Positions 56,038-64,000 of a stretch of DNA of 64,000 nt are shown piece by piece. The notes under the pieces were generated by a model. The model saw only the letters and a list, made by a program, of their open reading frames with translations. It did not search any database and was not told the DNA's origin. The position numbers and the translations under genes are program-made. The stretch is taken from assembly GCA_928212115.1 (NCBI GenBank), contig CAKMRJ010005745.1, positions 102,516,769 through 102,580,768 on the forward strand, written 5' to 3'. Origin of the DNA: Lactuca virosa (Eukaryota > Streptophyta > Magnoliopsida > Asterales > Asteraceae). Within the stretch, counting starts at the first letter, position 1. Every line of letters begins with the position of its first letter.

Positions 56038-56822
56038 TGTTGGATTAGTGTCTAAGCCCGTAACTATATTTGGTATGTGCTTGACCCGGTTGAGCATGAT
56101 CCTTTTGGGTTGCCTTCATCAAAGCAACTAGACAAGGTAATTTAAGGAGAAAGAGAGGATATTATGGTTTATTAATATATTATAAGAATAATATATTAAA
56201 GGAGAAATCATATTTATTTAATTAGTATTAGTCATAAATTAATTAGGAATTAATTTGGTGACTAAAAGAGATTAATTAAATAAAGGGGCTTAAACTGTCA
56301 AATGTGTGATAGTTGAGTTTTGGGCTGGGAAACCTAATGGACTAAGGGGGAACGAAATTATGATGAAGAATCATCATATTTTCGTCCAAGGCCTTATTCC
56401 AGAAGGTTCCTTGGACTGCTTGGTGACTAAGCTGTCCATTAGGGTTTAGACTGAAATCCTAGCAGCCTACAGTATAAATAGAGAGCCCCACTTGCAATTT
56501 TCGGTTACTGGAATCCCAAGAGAAACCCTAGGGCCGAAATTAGCTTCCTTCCCTTTCTCTAATATTGCCTTATTGCTTGTGGTGTTTGTAAGCCATTAGA
56601 GGAGTTGCACTTGTGACTCTAAGCTCAAGAAGAAGAAGATTCAAGAGGTCGTTCCAAGCGGTAAACTTTCAGATCTGGTAATATTTAATATGATTAAAAT
56701 ATGTATGCTAGATTAGGGTTTGTAAGTCTTGGATTCAATTGCATGTTCAATAGAGAAACCTAGATCCAAGCTTTAGGGTTTGCATGAGCACATAGGAAAG
56801 TTCTTATGTAGAAAACCCATCA
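56038..56822 (+). repeat. A3 3' LTR (785 bp)
   Basis: Same length as the 5' LTR with only scattered substitutions, so this is a fairly young insertion relative to B. Confidence 0.95.
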
Positions 56823-56827
56823 GATAT

Positions 56828-57840
56828 CCCCAAGACTGCTTTCCGAACTCGCTATGGACATTATGAATTTGTTGTAATGCCCTTCGGTCTAACGAATGAC
56901 CATGCCGCATTTATGGACCTGATGAATCGAGTTTGTCGACCGTTCCTCGAAACCTTTGTCATCGTCTTCATCGACGATATTCTGGTCTATTCTCGAAGCG
57001 AAGAGGAACATAGTCGACATCTCCGACAAATCTTGGAAACCCTGCGAGCTGAAAAGTTATACGCAAAACTCTCTAAGTGTGAGTTCTGGCTCCGTAGCGT
57101 AAACTTTTTAGGTCATGTTGTCAGCCAAGAAGGGATACATGTGGACCCTTCTAAGATCAAAGCCATTGAAGGATGGACAGTCCCAACGACACCCACAAAA
57201 ATTCGTCAATTTCTGGGTCTCGCAGGCTATTACAGAAGATTCATTTAGAACTTCTCCAGAACAGCCAAGCCACTTACCATGCTTACACAAAAGGCCGTAC
57301 CATTTGAATGGACAGAAAAGCAGGAGGTTGCCTTCCGAACTCTGAAACAAGCTCTCTGTAGTGCACCAGTACTATCATTACCAGAGGGAACTGAGGACTT
57401 TGTAGTTTACTGCGATGCTTCGAATCAGGGTTTAGGTTGTGTACTCATGCAGCGTGGGAAGGTGATAGCTTATGCATCCTGGCAACTAAAGACACATGAG
57501 GTGAATTATACCACCCATGATCTCGAATTGGGAGCTGTGGTCTTTTCTTTGAAGATTTGGAGGCACTACCTTTATGGTACAAAGTGCACCATTTTCACTG
57601 ACCACAAGAGCCTCCAACACATTTTAAATCAAAAGGAGTTAAACATGAAGCAGCGAAGATGGGTTGAGCTGCTAAACGATTATGAGTGTGAAATCAAGTA
57701 CCACCCAGGCAAGGCTAACATGGTAGCTGATGCCTTGAGTCGGAAAGAATACTCAAATCGTCGTGTGAAAACTCTTTCAATAACCATTCAATCCCACCTG
57801 TCCTCGCAAATCAAAGAAGCCCAGTTTGATGCCATTAAGA
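56828..57840 (+). pseudogene. B2 RT (C-terminal half) and RNase H
   Basis: It continues from 48960: KTAFRTRYGHYEFVVMPFGL, TNDHAAFMDLMNRV, VIVFIDDILVYSRS (FIDD kept) and FLGLAGYYRRFI. The TAG at 57246-57248 equals that in B1. RNase H: YCDASNQGLGCVLMQRG, YASWQLKTHEVNY, IFTDHKSLQHI, YHPGKANMVADALSRK. The reading ends at QFDAIK where an internal deletion joins it to the integrase tail. Confidence 0.93.
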
Positions 57841-58212
57841 CGGGGAAAACTAAACCCACGGTACATTGGGCCATTCGAGATTCTTGCCCGAATCGGTCCA
57901 GTGGCCTATAGGCTGCAGCTACCTGGTGAGCTCGGCAGTGTACACCCCGTGTTCCATGTTTCCAATTTGAAGAAGTGCTTATCCGACGAAACTCTTGTCA
58001 TCCCATTGGAAGAAATCGAAATCAACGAGAATCTCATGTTCATCGAGGAACCAGTTGAAATCATGGACAGGGAAGTGAAGTGTACTAAGCAAAGTCGCAT
58101 TCCGATTGTGAAAGTTTGGTGGAACGCAAAACGTGGACCGGAATTCACATGGGAACGCGAAGACCAGATGAAGCAAAAGTACCCTCACCTATTCTCGCAT
58201 TCTCAAATCTAG
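57841..58212 (+). pseudogene. B2 integrase tail after deletion
   Basis: From RGKLNPRYIGPFEILARIG on it matches B1 from about 20044 to 20415 (HPVFHVSNLKKCLSD, VKVWWNAKRGPEFTW, YPHLFSHSQI). B1 positions of about 18988-20043, holding zinc finger and D,D,E core, are missing here; the junction shares AC. The deleted length is about 1056 bp. Confidence 0.92.
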
Positions 58213-58243
58213 CTTCAAAAAGAATTTCGGGACGAAATTCCCT

Positions 58244-58258
58244 CTAACGGAGGGATGA
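58244..58258 (+). promoter_or_regulatory. B polypurine tract (unit 2)
   Basis: CTAACGGAGGGATGA directly before LTR3; one G-to-A difference from the unit 1 tract. Confidence 0.82.
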
Positions 58259-59306
58259 CGTCACAACTAGGAATTCTAATGCTTTTGTAAACATTAGCAA
58301 TGATAACATTGGTGACTAAAACTTGAAAGTATGCATGATGTTTATTCAATAACACCAAAGTTCCTTCAATCACTCTATGCAAACACTTCAGATAGTCAAC
58401 AAAAGATTGGAAACCCTAAAAATCCCTGTTTAAGTCCATTATGGACTAGGATTTCCTTAGTGGGCCTAATGGACCAATAATTTTCCAATTTGACTAGTTT
58501 GGGCTTAGAACCCTTAACTGGGCTCTAATTCAACCCACCTTCATGATATTTGACATTTTGGGCCATATTGGGCTTAAAATGGAAGTAAACTACTCTAATA
58601 AGCCTTATTGGGCCATAACTAGCCTAATTAACCTTGTTGGGCCATAACTAATCTAATTAGCCCTAATGGGCCGCAAACCTAATCTTTTATGCTAATTGGG
58701 CCGTGAACCCCCCTAAGGGCCCAATGGGCCGAAAACTCCTTTATGGACCTCATGATTTCAAGTAAGGATCAAGAATTGGGCCAAAATGAATCCTCTTCCC
58801 TCCTTAATGCAATTCTCGGCCCATTTAAAAAGAAAGAAAAGATTAGAAGAAGAATTAAGAGAAAATAGATTAAGGAGAAAAATTGTGAGCATGCCACCTC
58901 CTTATTGTATGGTGGACATCCATGCAATGTCACTTCACCCTCTCTCCCCTCTTCTTCTTCTACTCTCGGCCGAGAGCATCAACACACACAGACACACACT
59001 TAATTCACTTCCAAATACTTCCAAAATCCTCTCAAGAACACCTTCATTCTTCCATCAAAAATTTCGAGATTTGCAAGCATTTCAAGAAGGTTCTTCACTC
59101 ATATCAGAAATCCTCTGTAAGTTCTTACTTAGATCCATGGATAAACTTCTATATCTTATCAAAAATCTTCTCTTACTTCATTCAAATTCATGATCATGCT
59201 TCTTAGAACCCATCTAAGCCCAAAGATTTCTCAAGAAGCTTGCTAGGGCCGATAATCACCTCAACCCCTTCCATTTCTTCTTCAAAACCGTGAGCAACAA
59301 ATCAAG

Positions 59307-60189
59307 GTGAGTTCATACCCCCTTGTTTTCGGTTTTTACTTGTTTTTGGGGGAGAATGCAAGTACTATGTGTTGATCTATGTGTGTATGCTTGTTATATG
59401 TGATTTCTTGGGTTTATGTTGTGAAAATATGATATTATTTGCTAAATCTTGAAATCTATGGCTAAAGTGTGAAGAATACATAAACAATGTACATAATAAA
59501 CAACTTACTTCAAAGATCTAAGGATCTTTAGGCTTAAGAAGTGAAAACGAAGTCAAAATCCTTATAAGTGTCATTTTTGCAAAAATAATCAAAGTTTGGG
59601 TAAAATATGATATTTTCGGTTTTATAAGGACAAAATAGTATTATTTACATAGAAATCTAACTTTTATGAAAATAACACTTGTCTAGGGGTCAAAAACATA
59701 AATTTTAGCTTAATGGGCTTTAAATTTGGGCCTTACGAGTTTTGGGCCCAATGTTGCGAAAAATGAAGTATTTGAGGGGCTGAAATGGAAAAGTTAACAA
59801 ACTATGGGTTTAAAACGTGAATAAAACTGTTTTAAGGGCTGAAAATGACTTTGATGTAAAAATTGGACTAAAAATGCAAAGTTTTCGACTTTGGGGTCAG
59901 AATTGTAAAACTTACGGAAATTGAGCCAATAATGTTAACTTTTTTTTCAACTAAGGGCTAGAAATGGCAAATACAATAGTTTTGGGCTGAATTTATTATT
60001 TCAAATAAAGTTTGGGTCTAAAACGTTAAGAAAAACGGTTTAAGGACCAAAAATGTTAATTTTCATAAAAGGGGATTAAAAGTGCCATTTTTATAGATAA
60101 AGTGGCTAAAATGGTCAAACTAAATGTTTTTGGGCCAATTAGACGAATATTAAATTATTGGGTCAAAAATATTAAGTTTGTAACGCATG

Positions 60190-60280
<91 letters not shown>

Positions 60281-61381
60281 CCAAAGCTTCGTTATAAATC
60301 AAACGTCAGAGTATTTTAATACTTCGAATAAACATCTCGCTTACACCAAATAGCTACATTACAAACTTAAGATCAATAAATTGTAAATGATTCAATGGTT
60401 GGGCTCAAATATCTTCTATTCGTGCTATTGGGCCTTTATGACCCAATATCATGATTATTGGGCCTAATATAATCACACATGTTTATTGGGCTTCCGGTGA
60501 CCCAATTACACACCCAATGGGCTTTTGTCAGCTTTAACATGCTATTAGGCCTTAATGGCCCATTTGCATTGCTAATAAGACCCTAAACATTCATAATATT
60601 CTTAATGGGCTATAACGTGTTTGTAGCATACTCGACAGCCTGTAATAACATACAAAGTTAGTGGGCCTTCGTTGTCCTCTTTTCTTCGTCTGTTAGGCTT
60701 ACCTTTTATACAAGTAAACATAAATCGGGTTGTAAAACAATGTTATTCAATTTCATTTGGATTTAGTGAGAAATAACGGGCGACACCAATAAGGGTCGGT
60801 CGTAGTCTGTAGTTATAATCAAAGTCTCCTGGAGGGAGAGCGAGAGTTTGTGTATAGATCTATACGGGGGTGACTCCCCCACACCTAAGTTGTTCGCTAC
60901 AGTTAGACTCGGCCAATCTAGGGTGACAAAATCTTAATTCAAGACCAGCATTCGATAAAATGCCAAGACAGGCGAATTAGTCATTATTATGCATGGTTAT
61001 AACGACTCACATAGAGATCCATTACCATCTAAGTAAATTGGGAAATCATGTTCATATGCGGTGACGATACAATAATACAAACTATCATACTATTTGTATC
61101 GGAAAACATCGGGTTTTCCAGGGGAATAATATTATTCACTTTTACTTACAACAACTATAGTACAAGAAACTATTATGAAAAACATATCACTTTTACATGT
61201 TTTAAAATCATTCACACGTATACTTATGGATCATCACACCTTTTTCGTAAATGATTCCTGTTTCAGAAAATATCGGATTTTCTGGGTTTTACAAACAATA
61301 CAAAACATTTTCATATCAAACCTGCTTATGAACTCACCAACATTATATATTGACCGTTTTCAAAATAACTTGTGTTCTCAG
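59307..61381 (+). other. Putative intron inside B LTR3
   Basis: ATCAAG|GTGAGTTC and TTCTCAG|GTAACC as in LTR2. CTCACC is at 61333-61338; a 2-bp deletion (CAACATTATATATTG) weakens the hairpin in this copy. Confidence 0.45.
60194..60279. repeat. (TA)n microsatellite in B LTR3
   Basis: About 85 bp of TA repeat, longer than the 60 bp at the same site of LTR2. Confidence 0.97.
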
Positions 61382-61628
61382 GTAACCGTTAGAATGAAAA
61401 ATTATCAAGCTTGTGTCTGAATGTCTTTTGTGATGTCATTTGATAAACAATTTATGTTTTGGGATTATGTAATGTAAACAATGTACTTGATGTGAACAAT
61501 GACGGTTGTGATGTATTAATGCATGGTGATGTTTATGTTATATTTCATGTATATTCATTGTGATGATATTTCAATTTAAGTCACACGAGCCCTCGGACGT
61601 TTCCGCCGTCTGGTTCGGGGGTGTGACA

Positions 61629-62306
61629 AATTTTGACTTTATTTTTAATGTTATTATTTTTAACAGACCGGGACAGGAAAATCCGTTAAAAAATCATAAC
61701 TTCTTCATCCGACGTCCGTTTTCGTCTGTCTTTTTACCGTTGTACTACTATTGACGAGACCTTCGATTCTCGTTTAGGTTGCGTCAGCTAAATATCGCTC
61801 GATCTTTATTTCGAGTTTTTAGTTGTCTACTGCTATTCCGAAACTTAGAAAAATCATAACTTCCTCATACGAAGTCAGATTTGGACGTTTCTTTTTATGA
61901 AAATTCTCGGTTTAACGAGTACTACAACTTTCATTTAGATCACAAAGGCTAAAAAGTAGTTTATCGAAAACTCACTTTTTACGCTAAATAGTGTTTGCTG
62001 GTTTTTCGTTATAACTCGGATTTCGATGAGGTTTTCGCCTAAATGTTTCTAACGAAATTCTCTACAAATTTCAATAATAAAATTTTACTTATTTCAAATT
62101 TTATATTTTCGTTAAATTTCACTATTTGACATTTGATTGGAATCACATAAGACTTCCAATACCTTCTGAGTGATTCTAAACATAGTTTTACTTCATTTCT
62201 AGTAAAAACTATCTGTTAGAACTCAACATTCAAAATTATATAATATTTCATAATATTATTCACTTTTAATAATTACACAACACGATAACAGAACGTGTAT
62301 GTTACA
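61629..62306 (-). repeat. C2 Gypsy LTR, 5' (U3) portion
   Basis: On the minus strand from TGTAACATACACG (62306) it resembles the C1 LTR (CGACGTCCG..GATGAAGAAGTTATGA and CTGTCCCGGTCTGTTAAAAA). It stops at the AATTT duplication where the B complex entered and continues at 17535. Confidence 0.85.
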
Positions 62307-62310
62307 AATA

Positions 62311-62324
62311 CCTCCTCCTTTTGA
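62311..62324 (-). promoter_or_regulatory. C2 polypurine tract
   Basis: The sense strand reads TCAAAAGGAGGAGG shortly before the LTR start, after GGGGACGAAA. It shows the C2 LTR is the 3' LTR of an element whose body lay to the right. Confidence 0.75.
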
Positions 62325-62350
62325 GGATTTCGTCCCCGAAAATACATCGA

Positions 62351-62459
62351 TTAAAACAAATGGGGATATTTCTCTCTTATCTCATTCTTATTTTCCCAAG
62401 TATAATTTGGGCCTCTATGGTGTTTCCACTTAACAAGCACCAACTCCACTTCTTTATTA
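62351..62459 (-). pseudogene. C2 Pol C-terminal fragment
   Basis: The minus strand gives EVELVLVKWKHHRGPNYTWE then REKYPHLF and a stop, the chromodomain-like end of chromovirus Pol (compare LVLVRWKHTNGPNLTW in C1). About 35 residues remain; the rest was displaced by the D2 LTR at 62460. Confidence 0.87.
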
Positions 62460-62642
62460 TGTAACAACATAAATTTCCAAAACAATTTTTCATTTTTAAA
62501 ACATAATTTCATTCATAAGATATCATAAAAATCCATTGTACCACATGTCATCATAATAAAACAAATCCCAAGATCTCTAATACATAAATCCCATCAGTGT
62601 GTACAGATCATGTCGGCGCCTTCCCACGATCCTCACTGGTAC

Positions 62643-63030
62643 CTGAAACACATCACACAAACACTGTAAGCATAAATGCTTAGTGAGTTCCCCAAAATAC
62701 CACATACAACACATACGCCACTCAAGGCCATAGCTCTATGGGACCTTCCGATCCATGTGTCTCAGGGGACTTCCGTCCCAATCCTGGTAGACCTTCCGGC
62801 TCTACCTGTAATGACCTTCCGGTCCTTATCATCTTGACCTTCCAGTACATACACTGTTGACCTTCCGGTCTATTATCATAATGACCTTCCGGTCCATACC
62901 ATACTACTCATAACATAACATAGCACATACATATCACATAACAACATACATCACATATTCTGCATTGCATATGAGACCTGCCGGTCACACATAATTACCA
63001 CTCTAGGTAAAGTATAGTGAGAAGACTCAC
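62643..63030 (-). other. Putative intron inside the D2 LTR
   Basis: The sense strand gives CGAG|GTGAGTCT from 63030, CTCACTAAGCA-TAAA-TGCTTA (CTCAC at 62683-62687) and TTTCAG|GTAC ending at 62643. Interval 388 nt, with the GACC-GGAA-GGTC array inside. Confidence 0.45.
62742..62904 (-). repeat. GACC(GGAA)GGTC repeats in D2 LTR
   Basis: Six or so copies of GACCTTCCGG-type strings. On the sense strand the perfect ones fold as GACC-GGAA-GGTC. They correspond to the D1 array at 11281-11490, with a different stem and loop. Confidence 0.78.
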
Positions 63031-63246
63031 CTCGTACGATGTCGGATAACCTCTCGTGCTCGATAACCTGACCTAGCCTCCTCTTATTAACATAATAACA
63101 TCTCTAATCAATACTTTCTCTTGTCCTTATTTCTAAGGAGTGGGTAAAAGACCATTCTACGCCTCCCATATCTCTCTCTAGAACCAGCTTGACCAAAACC
63201 CTAAGGTCAACTGAAGTCAACTCAAGTCAACGGTCAAACTTTGATC

Positions 63247-63390
63247 AGACTCGTCGAGTGCAGTCGTGTGACTCGGCGAGTCCAGGCGTCTTCCGAATCC
63301 TCATAGATCTTCACTCGACGGTTACCACTAGTCATGAATCGCGGGGCAACCCCGACTCGACTCGTCGAGTGCACTAATGGACTCGGCGAG
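63247..63390. repeat. ACTCGTCGAGT palindromes in D2 LTR
   Basis: At least four full or partial copies (63249, 63271, 63359, 63380), matching the D1 cluster at 11818-11995. Confidence 0.72.
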
Positions 63391-63935
63391 TTCCTTCCAT
63401 GGCAACACTCAAATGACCTTCTGAGGTCAGATCTGTTTCTCTAACCTATGGATCTGACCTTACCATACCCATAAATCATGTGAAGGTCTGACCTTTACAC
63501 TCATGCAACGTCCATAAAGCTTCTTTTGGTGAAATAGCCTCTAAAATGGCAACCTAGGTTCATATCTCTAATGGAGTAGCATAAAGCAAGATAGATAGGA
63601 CTCTCTGGACCTCTTAAGGTCCAGATCTAAGAAGAACTCCACCTTGGGACCTCACATACTTCGAATCCAAGGTAAAGAAGGCATAAGAAAACCCTAGATT
63701 CAAGTAGATCACCAAATACACGAGATTGAGCACAGATTAATACCTCTAGCAGTCTCTTCTGATCAAATGGTGGTAGATCTGAGCTCCTCAATCTTCCTTG
63801 CTTGCCCTCCTTCCTTCTTTCTTGCAAAATCACACTTAGAATGATGAAAACAGCTTCTTCTCTCTCTCACAACGCTCTCAGGTGCTCTGGTGCTCTCAAG
63901 GGTGAAGGTGGCCGCAAATGAGGGCCATAAGGTCC

Positions 63936-63944
63936 CTTAAATAG
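63936..63944 (-). promoter_or_regulatory. D2 TATA-like box
   Basis: The minus strand reads CTATTTAAG in the same context as D1 12537-12545. Confidence 0.55.
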
Positions 63945-64000
63945 GGCACAGGCCCGAGGATTTAGGGTTTCCACCCACAACGCCTACTCGGCGAGTCTAC

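Larger units (their letters stand above)
48961..56822 (+). mobile_element. Ty1/Copia retrotransposon A3, nearly complete
   Basis: Both LTRs are 785 bp (48961-49745, 56038-56822), flanked by GATAT at 48956-48960 and 56823-56827. The order is LTR, primer site, leader, gag, protease, integrase, RT, RNase H, 3' UTR, polypurine tract, LTR. Integrase before RT identifies Copia. All domains are present with two frameshifts and at least two stops in pol. A3 is the only element here with all the enzymes and a candidate for the type that mobilised A1 and A2. Confidence 0.96.
17536..61628 (+). mobile_element. B complex: tandem three-LTR Gypsy insertion
   Basis: Outer ends are TGTCACAAC (17536) and GGTGTGACA (61628), flanked by AATTT at 17531-17535 and 61629-61633. 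Inside are a truncated LTR, a pol fragment, a complete LTR (20462-23816), primer site, gag, protease, RT, RNase H, an integrase tail and a third LTR (58259-61628). The middle LTR is preceded by a polypurine tract and followed by a primer site, so it serves both units. Copia elements A2 and A3 lie in the second unit. With A2 and A3 removed the complex is about 13 kb. Confidence 0.9.
58259..61628 (+). repeat. B LTR3 (3370 bp)
   Basis: Matches LTR2 end to end. The first base is changed (CGTCACAAC for TGTCACAAC). The (AT)n run is longer than in LTR2. It ends GGTGTGACA and is followed by the AATTT duplication. Confidence 0.95.
62460..64000 (-). repeat. D2 Gypsy LTR, runs off the window
   Basis: Begins TGTAACAACATAAATTT and is collinear with the D1 LTR (10997 to about 12600). 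TATTA at 62455-62459 may be its target duplication. Its sense end faces left, so it is a 3' LTR of an element extending right, or a solo LTR; the window cannot decide. About 1.54 of an expected 1.75 kb is visible. Confidence 0.88.

Noticed and set aside
60102..60353. Frame rich in alternating Tyr and Ile (also 22260-22487)
   Set aside because: It is translation of the (TA)n microsatellite.
20462..61628. B unit 2 as an independent insertion with its own duplication
   Set aside because: The bases before LTR2 are polypurine tract (GGGATGA), not AATTT; only the outer pair 17531-17535 and 61629-61633 matches.

Overview
This is repetitive nuclear DNA from a flowering plant. Almost all of it is LTR retrotransposons nested inside one another, and I found no host protein gene, tRNA gene or rRNA gene. 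Three points support a plant genome: Ty3/Gypsy chromovirus-like and Ty1/Copia polyproteins primed by initiator tRNA-Met (TGGTATCAGAGCC), a plant-type mariner transposase remnant, and a plant Helitron helicase remnant. The family mix and the very long LTRs recall the lettuce/Asteraceae genomes I know, but the species is an inference.

Layout, by target-site duplications (TSDs) I can read. Gypsy element D1 (minus, 1-12745, left end outside the window) is split by Copia-like element A1 (227-7722, TSD GTGCC). D1 itself sits in a fragment of a B-family LTR (12746-13408), which interrupts a mariner-like transposase (13409-14446). A Helitron remnant follows (14802 to about 15766). A C-family Gypsy LTR (C2, minus) starts near 15863, is cut at 17535, and resumes at 61629-62306. 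The 44 kb between is one insertion, the B complex (17536-61628, TSD AATTT).

The B complex is LTR(partial)-pol-LTR-gag-PR-RT-RH-(IN)-LTR: three LTRs and two internal regions with one pair of flanking TSDs. Its second internal region is split twice, by Copia A2 (25302-48416, TSD AAACC) between protease and RT, and by Copia A3 (48961-56822, TSD GATAT) inside RT. A2 was hit by Gypsy C1 in its 5' LTR (25759-31554, TSD CTAGG) and by Gypsy E in its internal region (34478-44150, TSD AATAT). A second D-family LTR (D2) runs from 62460 past the window end.

A3 carries a nearly complete gag-pol with a few lesions. B, D1 and E are defective, C1 lacks most of pol, and A1 and A2 carry only gag remnants plus a conserved non-coding body, so they look non-autonomous. 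Many lesions are C-to-T/G-to-A, as expected for methylated repeats.

The most interesting pattern is shared architecture inside the long LTRs. The Gypsy families B, C1, C2, D and E each show, on the sense strand, an intron-like module: a donor (AG|GTGAGT in all but C2, which has CG|GTGAGT), then CTCAC resembling a branch point, a short hairpin whose stem changes sequence between families but keeps pairing, and CAG|GT about 37-47 nt later. In C1, D and E this interval also holds a tandem array of hairpin-forming repeats; in E they read GGAC(UUCG)GUCC. The Copia elements show a comparable donor in the LTR and, in A3 and A2, an AG acceptor directly against the gag ATG.
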